A stretch of DNA of 64,000 nt, taken from positions 51,440,735 to 51,504,734 of the forward strand of contig NC_079503.1 of assembly GCF_030052815.1 (NCBI RefSeq), read 5' to 3'. The translations under genes and the position numbers were made by a program. Below, piece after piece: positions 43,129 through 54,167 of this stretch. The notes under the pieces were generated by a model. The model was not told the origin of the DNA and made no database searches. It saw only the letters and a list, made by a program, of their open reading frames with translations. Origin of the DNA: Hevea brasiliensis. Taxonomy: Eukaryota > Streptophyta > Magnoliopsida > Malpighiales > Euphorbiaceae. The first letter of the stretch is position 1. The number at the start of each line of letters is the position of its first letter.

Positions 43129-44094
43129 ATGGCTCCTGCGAAAAGATCTGCAAGGAGGATTGGCTCTTCTTCAAGACAAAGAGAAGAATCCTCACCTTCT
43201 CCACCCCAGCCTCCAACCCAACGCCCAAGAACGAGGGTAGCCACTCCCCAACCATCTCAACAAGCCCCCCCTCCACCGCAACCACAGCCACAACCCGCTC
43301 TATAACCCGAAATCTCTATTCCTTAGGGATTTCGAGATGATGCCCATAAAGCAATGTGCACCTGACTTCATGCCAAAAAAATATCCTCCACCAAATACAT
43401 AGATTTTTCACTCTTAGAGCAATCGGTTTGCAAGAAAAAATTAATGGGCTACTTGACAGCATTGGGTGGACAAGGTTCGCCCAACTCTAATTTTTTGCTT
43501 ACAAAGACACAACGCTGGAATTTCTGGGTAGCTTCAAGGCCAACTTATGGCCCACCGATAGGGAAAACAAGGGCAGAATTGAGTTTCGCCTACTTGGTGT
43601 AGACCGGGTAATGAATATGGACGAGTTCAATGCCATCTTCGGCTTTGACAGTACCAGCCACTAAGAAATCCCAAAGAACCGCATGCTGTACAACAACATC
43701 AACTTTTGGGATTCCATTGCACCAAACACAGAGCCCTACAACTCCAGCAAATCCAAATCAATAGGCATTATTAGTCCAGCATTGCGATACATGCATTGCT
43801 TCGCCGCCCACACCATCATGGGCCGTGGCAGCAGCCTTGGCGTTGTTAACGCCAATGAGCTATTTTTCCTATGGTGCATGGTCACTGGCCAGCAGTGCAG
43901 CACTGGCTTTTTCTTGTGCAACCATCTCCGACGCCTTTGCCATCAGCCTACTAGGCACATAGTGCTTAGAGGCCTTGTCACCACTATTGCCCTCCACTTC
44001 GGCTTCTTTCCAGGACATCACAGACTGCGCTTTGTTACTGGAACATCGAGAATTGATCAAACTATCTGCATATCCATGGGGATATGTAAGAAAG
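43129..44094 (+). pseudogene. Athila B third ORF (env-position), N-terminal part
   Basis: ATG 43,129 starts a basic, Ser/Pro-rich N-terminus (MAPAKRSARRIGSSSRQ, then PPQPPTQRP). After stops and frame changes the conserved part is 43,683-44,094: IGIISPALRYMHCFAAHTIM, GRGSSLGVVNANELFFLWCM and GLVTTIALHFG. This fits the extra ORF that Athila-like elements carry downstream of pol (often called env-like or ATHILA ORF-1; its function is not known to me). It is cut at 44,094 by a solo LTR and continues at 48,188. Confidence 0.75.
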
Positions 44095-44724
44095 TGTAAC
44101 ATCCTCATTTTCGTAGTCCGTACATCATACTGTTCCGACGGCTAATGCCTACCCTGGAAAGTCAAAATGTCTGGAACAACACTTAATTGACATTGATGAA
44201 GTATAAAATAATGAAATATGTGATGAGAAAAATTAAAGAAAAATAAAATAGAGAAAATGAAATTAGGTTAAACGAGCCGAACCCGTAGCGATGGGTGACC
44301 GCACCAGGAAGTTATGGCGAGGACCGTTGACTAGCCCTGGACCGCGGGAAACTCGGGGAAGTATTTTCGGGACATAATTAAAGGTCTACTAAGGTATAAT
44401 TGACATTGGAAATCTCAAAGAAAATTAGTAAGTCAATATAAATGAAAAATGAAAATTAAAGAAATCAGCGGGTCAAGGATTAAATCGGTGTTATCGAAAA
44501 AGTCTGAATTTAACTCGAAGAAGGGCATTTTGGTCATTTGACACCTAGAGTGGATTTTTGACTTAAATGTCCATGAAAAATAAGTGGTATTATACTTTGA
44601 AAATGCCATTAAAATAAGAAATATTACATATAATGCAATTAAAAGAATTATGAGGGCATTAGTGCAATTATGAAAACCTTAACTTATTATAATGTTTAAA
44701 GAGTTAGTGGAGGATTTAGTGGGA

Positions 44725-44732
44725 TATATAAG
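44725..44732 (+). promoter_or_regulatory. TATA box of the 44-48 kb solo LTR
   Basis: TATATAAG about 630 bp into the LTR, followed by CATCATCTTCATCATCTTC, a pyrimidine-rich leader. A solo LTR can keep promoter function; here it would read toward the right, along the Athila B 3' end. Inference. Confidence 0.5.
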
Positions 44733-46059
44733 CACTAAGGACAATGAACCAGCCACTTCATCCATCATCTTCATCATCTTCATTCTATTTTGCTGAAGTT
44801 ATTTCTCTCCTAAAATCACCATGGCCGCCCACCATGCATGAGCTCCAATCCACCATTTCAAGCCATAATTTCTTCACTTGTTCTTCAATAAAGTTGCTCT
44901 ACATAGCTTGGGCACTATTTAGGCGGCAAAAGGAAGCAAGATTGGTGAGGTTTGATCAAGCTTCACAAAAGGTTAGTGCTAGTTTTTTCTTACCTCACTT
45001 AATTAAACTTTGTACTAAGGTTGAGATGAGTTGAATTATTGAAAAATTGGAAGAATTGGATGAATATTTAATGGTGATTGAATTCGGCAGCCATGGAACC
45101 TAAAGAGGTTTGAATTATCTTTACATGTATTTGATGGGAAATGATATTGATTAAGATAATTAGAGGTCCTAGCAAATTGATTTTATGTGTATGTTGAGAT
45201 TGAGTAATTGAATTAGGAGTTTGAAACAATTGTTGAAGACCTTGGATAATTGTTAAATTGGGGCAGCCTTGAGAAGTATGAAAATGGTTAATTTATGCAT
45301 ATAATTGTTGATTAATGATGCTCAATTTATGTGATTATACATAGTAGAATTTAATTGTAAGAGCACATGTGAGGTTGACAATGTGAAAGTGGGTTTTGAA
45401 CAATTTTTGAAGACTTGGACAATTGAGCTTGAAATTAGTAGCTTATAATGTTATGAAATTTTATGTGATTTTATTTAATATATTGATGAGATGTGATGGT
45501 GTTAAATTGTGGGCAGCATGTGTAGTTGATATTGAGGTATGAGTATATGGAAGTGTATGTGTAATATTGATATTAAGGTATGTTAAATTTTGGTAGAAGT
45601 GAATGTTCAACTTGAATGGTGTATTGTGTGCATTGAGCACTTGAGTGTTCTGCCCAAAATGCTTGTTGGAATTGTGTACAATATATATAGAAGTGCCATG
45701 ATTAAATGTTGAAGTATTGGGAGGAGGAGGATTGTCAAACTTGGAAGTGTAATGTTCAAACGCAGGTTGTGTATGTTGGCAGCACATATAGTAGGTCATA
45801 AGTGCAAAATTGTGAACTCAATTGGTATGAGGCCAATGAGGGGTGAAAGTAGACACCAAATAGGCCAACTTTCATGTAGAAATGTTGCCAAAATTTTGCC
45901 TAGAAACTGACCTTAGAAATGACCAAATCCGGAATGGTAACCTTGCAAACCCAGATTTTTGACCATATGAACAGTAGTCATTAGGATGACCATAACTCAC
46001 TCAAAACATGTCCAATTGACCTGAAATTTTTACCATGGATATCTTAGACATAGAGATAC

Positions 46060-46505
46060 AATTCTTATGGAGACACCAAAGCCCAGAAATGGCCAAAACC
46101 AAGTTAAATAGCTTGTACAAGTTCGGGTACCAAAAATGCCAGAACTAAAAGTGACCTAAAATTGACCAAATTTTGCACTAAAGGTGCAATCTGTCCAGCT
46201 TTAGTAAATTGACCATATCTTGGTCTATACAACTCAGAATGACCTGAAATTTTGCCGAGAGTGCAATAAGACATAAAGCTATAATTCTTATGAAGATGCC
46301 AAAGCCCAGAAAGGGCCAGAACCAAGTCAAATAGCTTGCACAAGTTCAGGTACCAAAACTGCCAGAACTAAAAGTGACCTAGAATTGACCAAATTTTGCA
46401 CTAAATGTACAATCTGTCCAGCTTTAGTAAATTGATCATATCTTGGTCTATACAACTCAGAATAACCTGAAATTTTTCCCATAGTGCAATAAGACAGAGA
46501 GCTAC
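46060..46505 (+). repeat. 223-bp tandem duplication inside solo LTR
   Basis: The block with GCCCAGAAATGGCC at 46,081 recurs at 46,304 (GCCCAGAAAGGGCC), with matching downstream sequence (CTTGCACAAGTTCAGGTACC, CAGCTTTAGTAAATTGA). The two copies are similar enough to be a later duplication of an already modular LTR. Confidence 0.88.
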
Positions 46506-48187
46506 AATTTTTCTTCTTTGACCAGAAGCTAAAAACCAAGAGAAATAGGACTTTAAGCTAGACTAATCTAGCACATTAAAACTGAAAATTTGACATTAAC
46601 ATACAATCAGGCCTTGAAGTAAATTGGCAATAAATGCCAACTTGTGAGAATTGTAAATTGCACTATATTGGTAGCATATTGAAATGCAAATTGTGACATG
46701 TTGATACTAGAATCAACTTATACATGATGTATGAAAAGGTCAACATTTTCATTGACCAGTGAATGGTATAATGGCGAGTAAACCCTAAAAAATAAATATT
46801 TAATCTTGTAATATGCCCTAGTTTGCCTAGTTGACTAGTTTAGATAGGTTGGCATGCCAATAGGATTCTGACAGTTGTTCTGTAAATGATTTTATGTCAT
46901 ATTGTGTTTTATGGCTTATTATGCCATACTATGATTTTAATAGCCTATGACTATACAGATTGTGTTATTATACTTGGCTTAATACCTGATTGATTATATG
47001 GCTTTTTAGCCACACTGTTTGCACACCAGGAGATACTTTGTGACCGATGGTGTGACGGCCCGAGGTACTAGGTACCCAGTGCTAGTATATTCGTTTATCC
47101 AGTCTGGTCAATGTACAGACTACACGGGTAGTCAATTAAAATATTATTCAATTCAGGCAGTTAAGTTAAGTTAAGTATACGAAAATTTTAGTACAATTAA
47201 ATTAAGCATTGAATGAAATGAGTAAAAGAGATTAGCAATAGAAACATAACAAAAATATAATTTGCAGAACCATAAAGACTTAAAATACAATACAGTTAGA
47301 ATAATTTGTATACTGGGTAGCATTACTGAAAAGTTATAAACTAAGCACTTCCAAAGAGGAACAAACTAGTATATAAGATCATTGATACTAGAAATACCAT
47401 ACCAAATTAAATTGATTCCTGAGTATCCAAATTATGATTTATTTCTTTATTTATTTATATATATTATTTCTTGTTATACTATTGCACTACTAAGCAGAAA
47501 TGCTTAGCGTGATGGAATTGCTTCCTCGCGCAGGTACTGAAGGTAAAACCAGTAGACTGTCGACTAAGATTTTTTGAGTCTAGATCTGCAGAAGTATCAG
47601 AAGAGTTCAAGATTGTCACCTCCTCAGCAATGCATGTAGATAGGGCTCATTTTAAGCATGTTTTCTAATCTATACATTATAATTACTACTTATATTGTAA
47701 TGTGAATTAGTAACTGTAATTTCATTTGTATATCCTGTACTTGATAAATTTATGTACTTAATTGGAAAATTATATAAGTTAATGAAATATAAGAATTTTG
47801 ATATTTGAATTGATTATCTAATCATAATGATTCTGAATGAGATTGAGTTTGAGAAATTTTGATATTGAATCTAAGTTTGAGAAACTAATGAGAATGCTTT
47901 GAGATAATCTAAGTTATGAATTTGAGCATATATTGAAATTGTTCTTGGCAGGTTCAAAAGAACTTTTAGTCCAAATTACAGCCGGCGCTCTGCCGGATTA
48001 TCATTAAAATTTTTGAAATTTCCAAATTAGTTAGATTTTGATAAAAGTAAAAATAGCCTAAACCTTAAATAAATTTTTTGAATAAATAAACCAAGAACTA
48101 TAATGAAATCAGGTAAGATCAGGTGCTCCGGCACTCCATGTAACACACTTTGCTCGGCTACACTGTAGATGGGTGAGGGGTGTTACA

Positions 48188-48546
48188 AAAAGTGGGCAAC
48201 AAATGCTATTTGGTGGATGCCAAAGGAAACATCATCCCTCGGAGAGACGAGGCAAGGGAGGGACCCGAGGAGACTTCACAGCCTCAAGAAGAAGGGCAAG
48301 GTTGAATGTTCGAAGAGTCCCCTGTCTGAGTGCCTCCATACACACCTCCACCGACAGACCCGGTTCTTGCATACCTGCAGCGCATGGAGACCACAATATA
48401 CAATAGGATGCGAGCTATCGAGGACAACCTCCAGGAAGCACACAATAAGCTGGACATTCTAATGGACTAACTAGATAAGGAGGATGAGGAGGATGAGGAG
48501 CAAGGATCTCTAGCATCACCATCATCGTCATCAGAGCCCTTTTAGA
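48188..48546 (+). pseudogene. Athila B third ORF, C-terminal part
   Basis: Continues the third ORF after the solo LTR. With frame changes it reads LVDAKGN, RRDEAREGPEE..., then YLQRMETTIYNRMRAIEDNLQEAHNKLDILMD and an acidic, Ser-rich tail (DEEDEEQGSLASPSSSSEPF) to a stop at 48,544. The heptad-like MET/RMRAIEDNLQEA stretch looks like a short coiled coil. A deletion or frameshift lies near 48,330. Confidence 0.65.
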
Positions 48547-50106
48547 GATAGGACTATAGGATAGGATCTTTATTGTAATATCTTACATGCCTTAGTCCTA
48601 AGTTAAAACCATAGGTCTCTTTTATTTTCTTTATGTTCAAAAATTTTCCATAATAAATATTATGCTTCCTTAAAATTTTTGTACGCTTGATTTGATCTTG
48701 CACATTATTTTAATATTGCGGACAATGTCTAGTTTGAGTTTTGGGGTGGGGGGGGGGGGGAAATACATTTGCACTTGCATATCATTACATGCACATCATT
48801 GCATTGTTTAAATTCAGCTACATTATTCTTGTGTATCAAAATTTTCGAGAATTTTTGAAAATTTTTGGATTATAAATTGTGAAACTTAGCACAATAACCA
48901 AATTTTTTATAAGCTAATAATTGGACTCCACGGGATAGAGGAATGAATGTATCTAGATAGGCAAAAAGGGATTCTAACATGTTGTTTGTAAAGAAACTAA
49001 TCTCTTTAATTGAACTAGACTAGTTAAACCTCTTCATAACTATTAATTTATCACATTGAACTTGTAAAATTAGGAGAACAATTTTTGAAATATAAGCAAA
49101 CCTAAAAACTGCCTCACTAGCTCTAGAACATATCTCTTGGACCTATCAAGGCGAAATCCTAGCACATGTTTGATGAAGAAATGATTAAGGCATTCTTTGA
49201 TATAGCCTCACTAAGCCTTAGCCATTCCTAATTAAAAAGTATATCCCTTATAGCCAACTTGAAGCCTATGTTTATCCCTTAGAATTTATTGATTACTCAT
49301 GTTATTTACCTAGCCACTAGCCTAAACACCTACCACACCCTTCTGAGGAAGCAATATGCATAAGGAAAATGAAGAGAGGATGTAGTACTCAAGAAAGAGT
49401 GCAAGTGTGTAATAGAAATCAAAGAAAAACTTGCCTTTCCAACCCAGCAAAAGCAATGAGTTTGGGGGAGAGGATAAAAAGAAAAAAAAAAAAGTAAGTC
49501 CTAAGATAAGTGTCATGGAAGCATGTTTGACAATATATAAAGCCAAAAGCCTTTCCTCTCCACATAAAATATGTAGAAACGAACTCAGTATACTTGGATT
49601 TTATGCATACATGCTATCTTCATATTTGCATTCCCTAAAAACCTTTTATTGGCAACCAAGTTTATCCCTCTAGCCCCATTACAACCCTTTTAAAGACCTT
49701 TTGATCTTTTGAAAAAGCACATGCTACATTAGTGGAGATAGAAAATTGAGATATGCCTATGGAGTTAGAATTGAAATACTTCATTTCAATTACTTATGAG
49801 AGAGGTAGATTTGGGGAAGTTAGTGTTTCTTAATTCTATCTCGATAAAACAGGTTGTTTGTGGCTTATTAATGGTCTTGTATAGAGGAATAATTAGTTGA
49901 AACACCATGAAACGAGGTGAAGTTCCAAACAGGTAGCTATTAGAACCCTTATGCCTTGAAAGAGGGGAGTTGGTATGAAGGTTGGAGGAGTTCAATTCTA
50001 TGCTTATTAAATTGATGGTTGTATTCCTAAGTATCCCCTGAAATGTGCTTTAAAACAGAGTTTTGTTTTGCTTTAGGACAAGCAAAAGTTTGAGTTTGGA
50101 GGTATT
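48547..50106 (+). other. Athila B 3' non-coding region and polypurine tract
   Basis: No conserved frame. Near 48,728-48,762 there is a GTCTAGTTTGAGTTTTGGGG block followed by a run of about 12 G, a form of the purine-rich motif that Athila/Tat elements carry twice. The functional tract is at 50,079-50,106 (ACAAGCAAAAGTTTGAG, then TTTGGAGGTATT), directly before the LTR start. Confidence 0.72.
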
Positions 50107-50343
50107 TGATACACTTGAATTGTATAGATGTTTTAAAGCACATTTGTATTCTAAATCATAGCATTTAGGCAAGTATTTTTATACATAGTAGTTGATTTCA
50201 TTAATTTTCATAAATTCTATTGCCAAGCCCTTAATTCTATGTTTTCTGCATTATTTCAGGTGTTTGGTTGAAGCCCCAAAGGATGGGGGTGCAAAGGAAA
50301 GCTTGGAGAGGTAAAAAGACAAAGAATTGCTACTGATACAAAG

Positions 50344-50660
50344 TACACGGGTCGTGTAAACCAAGCCTTAGACCCGTGTAACTCTTTGCCAGAAAAAAGC
50401 CAAGAGAATCGATGAGAAACACAAGTACACGGGTCGTGTAAGTAGACCCGTGTAATCTACAGGGACACGTGTAAGTCTCTGCCGGACGCAAGCTTGAAGA
50501 ACCTTATGAGAACAAGAGTACACGGCCCGTGTAATCAGGCCCGTGTAGTTGACACAGACCCGTGTAACTTTCTGTGCGAAAACAAGACCATGCGATTCTC
50601 CTCCAGCAAGTTACATAGCCCCACTCTTCGGGACCCGTGTAGTGACACACGAGCTGTGTA
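50344..50660. repeat. ACACGG/CCGTGT dyad cluster (LTR copy)
   Basis: About nine to ten half or full dyads: TACACGGGTCGTGTAA (twice), GACCCGTGTAA, GACACGTGTAA, TACACGGCCCGTGTAA, GGCCCGTGTAG, GGGACCCGTGTAG and weaker forms, at about 50,345, 50,372, 50,426, 50,444, 50,464, 50,519, 50,539, 50,559, 50,630 and 50,648. Confidence 0.85.
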
Positions 50661-50767
50661 TTATGCTGCAGCCTATTTTCTGACTCGAATTCCCCTCTTG
50701 TTTTTTGATCCGAACGAGACTCCTAAAGCCTTTTGGACTCAAAATGACCTAACCCTAGAACAACTAA

Positions 50768-50775
50768 TATAAATA
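50768..50775 (+). promoter_or_regulatory. Candidate TATA box of Athila B LTR
   Basis: TATAAATA about 110 bp after the dyad cluster. The dyads thus occupy the promoter-proximal U3, where transcription factor sites would be expected. Inference. Confidence 0.5.
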
Positions 50776-51283
50776 GCAAAGAAAATATTAGGAAGAGGGG
50801 TCGACCACTGTTGTTAGGACTACTACTGAAGGTTGCTGCTATCAAGCTCTACATCAGTACCAAAAGAGGTTTTCCAGCTGAAGCTCCACGAGATCAAAGT
50901 TGCAAACTCTCTTTGGTTCCTTCGTTTCATCTCCTTAGACAGATTTTTATTATTTTATTTCTTCTACAGAATTCTCTTTTCATTGTTTTTACTTTTTATC
51001 ATGACATTTGTTGAACTCACCATGAGTGAGTAGTTTTCTTATTTTGGATTTGGGAGAGTAGCTCTTGTAATTATTATTATGGATAAACATTGAGTTTTAT
51101 TTATTGGATTTGAGATTCATTTCTTGATTTAATTTCTTGCAATCTTAATGCATGCTATGTGTTGGTACCCACTTAGTTATGATTGTAGATGTTAATTGAA
51201 GAACTAAAAGGTGAAGATTAACATTAGAAAATCAAGATCTTAAACCTAGGAATTCTAACCTAGACATAGGCTAATACCTTTGT

Positions 51284-52058
51284 GGACACCAAATAGGCCA
51301 ACTTTCAAGTAGAAATGTTGCCAAAATTCTGCCTAGAAACTGACTTTAAAAATGACCAAATCCAGAATGGCAACCTTACAAACCCAGATTTTTGACTATA
51401 TGAACAGTAGTTATTGGGATGACCATAACTCACTCAAAACAGGTCCAAATGACCTGAAATTTTTACCATGGATAGAGTAGACATAGAGCTACAACTCTTA
51501 TGAAGACACCAAAACCCAAAAATGACCATAAGCAAGTCAAATAACTTGCACAAATTCGGGTACTAAAACTGCCAGAACTAAAAGTGACCTAAAATTGATC
51601 AAATTTTTGCACTAAAGGTGCAATCTGTCTAGCTTTAGTAAATTGATCATATCTTAGTCTATACAACTCAGAATGACCTGAAATTTTGCCCAGAGTGCAA
51701 TAAGACATAGAGCTACAATTTTGCTTCTTTGACCGGAATCTAAAAAAGAGAAATAGGACTTTAAGTTAGACCAATCTAGCATACAAAAATTGAGAACTTG
51801 ACATTTACATACAATGATGCTTGAAATAATTTGGCAATGAATGCCAACTTGTAAAAATCGTAAATTGCACTATATTGGTAGCATATTGAAATGCAAAATG
51901 TGACATATTGGTAACATTAAACCTAATTCACCGAGAGTGCATCAAGGGTCAACATTATAGGTTGACTAAGGAAACCAGTAGTATTAAATAAATTAATTAT
52001 TGAACCTTATTGTTAGAGACAGTTTAAATGAGTACTGAAACACTTCAAATTGTGTGTT
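51284..52058 (+). mobile_element. LTR fragment, plus orientation (left arm of inverted repeat)
   Basis: Begins mid-LTR (ACACCAAATAGGCCAACTTTC, also at 45,853 in the solo LTR) and ends mid-LTR at TTGTGTGTT, where a minus-oriented LTR tip (TGTCACACC) begins. It carries the same modules as the 44-48 kb solo LTR (AGAACTAAAAGTGACC, CAGAATGACCTGAAATTTTG). Its reverse complement is at 53,277-54,045. Confidence 0.8.
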
Positions 52059-54167
52059 TGTCACACCTTACCCCTCTATAAGGCATAACATGATCCCATA
52101 GTATACCTAATGAATTACCAAACTTTGCCTACTGATATCTTATACACTACAAGGGATTTTAAACTTTTTCTTATTTCTTTTTACAATGGTGAGCAATTTT
52201 GATAGGTGTTAAAAAAAAATTTTTTTTACTGAAGTGAAACAAAATAACAAATTTGAGTATCAATAATTTCTGTAAAAATTTTGGCAGAGTGCCATCTGTA
52301 TTTTGAATAAAATAGTTCTTAAAAAACCTGTAAAAAGCACTTCCAATATATATTTCTTCAATCCCAAACTCCAATAATAGTTCAACACAATAAATTTCTC
52401 AACTCAATTCAACATTAATTTTCCAGTGTTTCCAAAAGCTAAGATAAGAGAAATATGTCACAATATTTTTACAAGCCAAATAATTTACAATTTTAGTTTA
52501 CAACTGCTCAAGACCAAGTACAATATATACATACAGTGTACATTCATTACAACAAAAACTACAAAATATGGTATACTCAATATATCCGGTGAAATCTCAA
52601 AATATAGCACAAGCAGCCTACTCTACTGCTATGTCCGTTTGTCTACTTGCGACAGCAATGAAAAAGCTATCGCTAAGCCAATGTCTCAGTGGTGCATAGT
52701 ATTAAGAAAATACAATTTAAAATCATAAACCATAAATCATATGAACTGTGGATACTTAAAATCATAGTTGAATTCAAAAGACAGTGAATGTCATAAAGAA
52801 TTAAACTCCATTTCACAATATCACAATAAATATCAATAAATCACACACACAGCTTAATCATGTTTCCAAAGTCCAATTCGTCCCAAAAGTCGATGGCTAG
52901 TGAGGAACAACAGAGCTAGCTAGCAATTATATGAGTACTCATCCTATTCATCCCCAACTGACACACACCTCAACACTTCAGTCAGAGAGGGAATTCAAAG
53001 CCAATTCGTCCCACTAGACAAGCTAGCGAGGAATTCAATCAAATATACATGATAGCTGTGGTTTCAAACCATTTGCAATATTTTTCAAGCAATAAGTATC
53101 CATCAAATTTCCATTCAAATAATTTTCCACAATTTAAAACAATAACATATAAATAGTCATAATTTATTTTAATTAAAAATTCAAAAGAAATAACTGTTGT
53201 GCACAAACCTCTGAAGTGTAACCTCTTAGTCCTGACTCAGTGTTTCCTTCCGCTTCCCTGAGTCTTTGCTAACTGAAACACACAATTTAAAGTGTTTCAG
53301 TACTCATTTAAACTGTCTCTAACAATAAGGTTCAATAATTAATTTATTTAATACTATTACTTTCCTCAGTCAACTATAATGTTGACCCTTAATGCACTCT
53401 AGGGGAATAAATTTTAATGTTACTAATATATCACATTTTTCATTTCAATATGCTATCAATATAGTGCAATTTACCATTTTTACAAGTTAGCATTCATTAC
53501 CAAATTATTTCAAGCATTATTGTATGTAAATGTCAAGTTCTCAATTTTTGTGTGCTAGATTGGTCTAGCTTAAAGTCCTATTTCTCTTTTTTAGCTTCTG
53601 GTCAAAGAAGCAAAATTGTATCTTTATGTCTTATTGCACTCTGGGCAAAATTTCAGGTCATTCTAAGTTGTATAGACCAAGATATGGTCAATTTACTAAA
53701 GCTGGACAGATTGCACCTTTAGTGCAAAATTTGATCAATTTTAGGTCACTTTTAGTTCTGGCAGTTTTAGTACCCAAACTTGTTCAAGCTATTTGACTTG
53801 CTTATGGTCATTTCTGGGTTTTGGTGTCTTCATAAGAGTTGTAGCTCAATGTCTACTCTATCCATGGTAAAAATTTTAGGTCATTTGGACCTGTTTTGGG
53901 TGAGTTATGTCCAAAACATTAACTACTGCCCAAATGGTAAATTTTCAGGCTTTCAAGTCACTAATCCAGATTTGGTCATTTCTCAAGTCATTTTCTGGAC
54001 AAAATTTAGGTAAGCTTTCTTCATGAAAGTTGGCACATTTTGTGCCTAGTTTCACCTCCAATTGGCCTCATACCAATTGGAGTCACACACTTAGGGTTAT
54101 AGGCTCATTTGCACACTGCCCTCTACATGCCTTTCAAGCACCAAGCCAAGCACATAATTACCAACAG
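52059..54167 (-). mobile_element. Truncated LTR, minus orientation
   Basis: The left end TGTCACACCTTACCCC is the 3' tip of an LTR of the element 4 group (compare GGGGTAAGGTGTGACA at 57,496-57,511, reversed). It runs right through GCGACAGCA...GCTATCGC (52,650-52,680; mirrored at 56,779-56,805 in element 4) to about 54,167. There it meets the truncated 5' end of element 4's LTR at AACATAAG. No start (TG on the minus strand) and no internal region are present. Confidence 0.8.

Larger units (their letters stand above)
44095..48187 (+). mobile_element. Solo LTR, plus orientation, inside Athila third ORF
   Basis: 4,093 bp, TGTAACATCC...GGGGTGTTACA, with flanks GAAAG (44,090-44,094) and AAAAG (48,188-48,192), a target duplication with one change. 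The end passage GCTCCGGCACTCCATG / TGCTCGGCTACACTGTAG matches element 5's 5' LTR end. It includes a TATATAAG box (44,725-44,732), a 223-bp internal duplication (46,060-46,505) and no internal retroelement genes. Short open frames in it are by-products of the repeats. Confidence 0.9.
35248..51283 (+). mobile_element. Athila B: Athila/Tat-like element, split by two solo LTRs
   Basis: A plus-strand element. Protease end, RT and RNase H lie at 35,248-37,135; integrase at 37,136-37,265 and 41,027-42,283; a dyad-rich spacer at 42,284-43,128; a third ORF at 43,129-44,094 and 48,188-48,546; a 3' non-coding region; a purine tract; and the 3' LTR from 50,107. Gag and the 5' LTR are missing. The two interruptions each end in TGT...ACA and leave the Athila reading collinear when removed. 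The pol sequence shows the Athila variant RT box FMDD. Many stops make it inactive. Confidence 0.88.
50107..51283 (+). repeat. Athila B 3' LTR (truncated)
   Basis: Starts TGATACACTTGAATTG right after the purine tract and is cut at about 51,283 by the plus-oriented LTR fragment. It carries the ACACGG/CCGTGT dyads (50,344-50,660), a TATAAATA box at 50,768-50,775, and a pyrimidine-rich leader. The matching 5' LTR is not in the window. Confidence 0.8.

Noticed and set aside
43736..44108. Minus-strand frames opposite the Athila third ORF
   Set aside because: Shadow of the plus-strand ORF, whose residues match a known retroelement ORF type.
44744..45034. A 96-codon plus-strand frame starting MNQPLHPSSSSSS
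   Set aside because: Lies just after the TATA box in the leader of a solo LTR. The serine run is a (TCATCT)-type repeat translated; no homology is recognised.
46104..46539. Two similar minus-strand open frames of 70-79 codons
   Set aside because: The similarity comes from the 223-bp duplication inside the solo LTR. There are no protein-family features and the LTR is read on the other strand.
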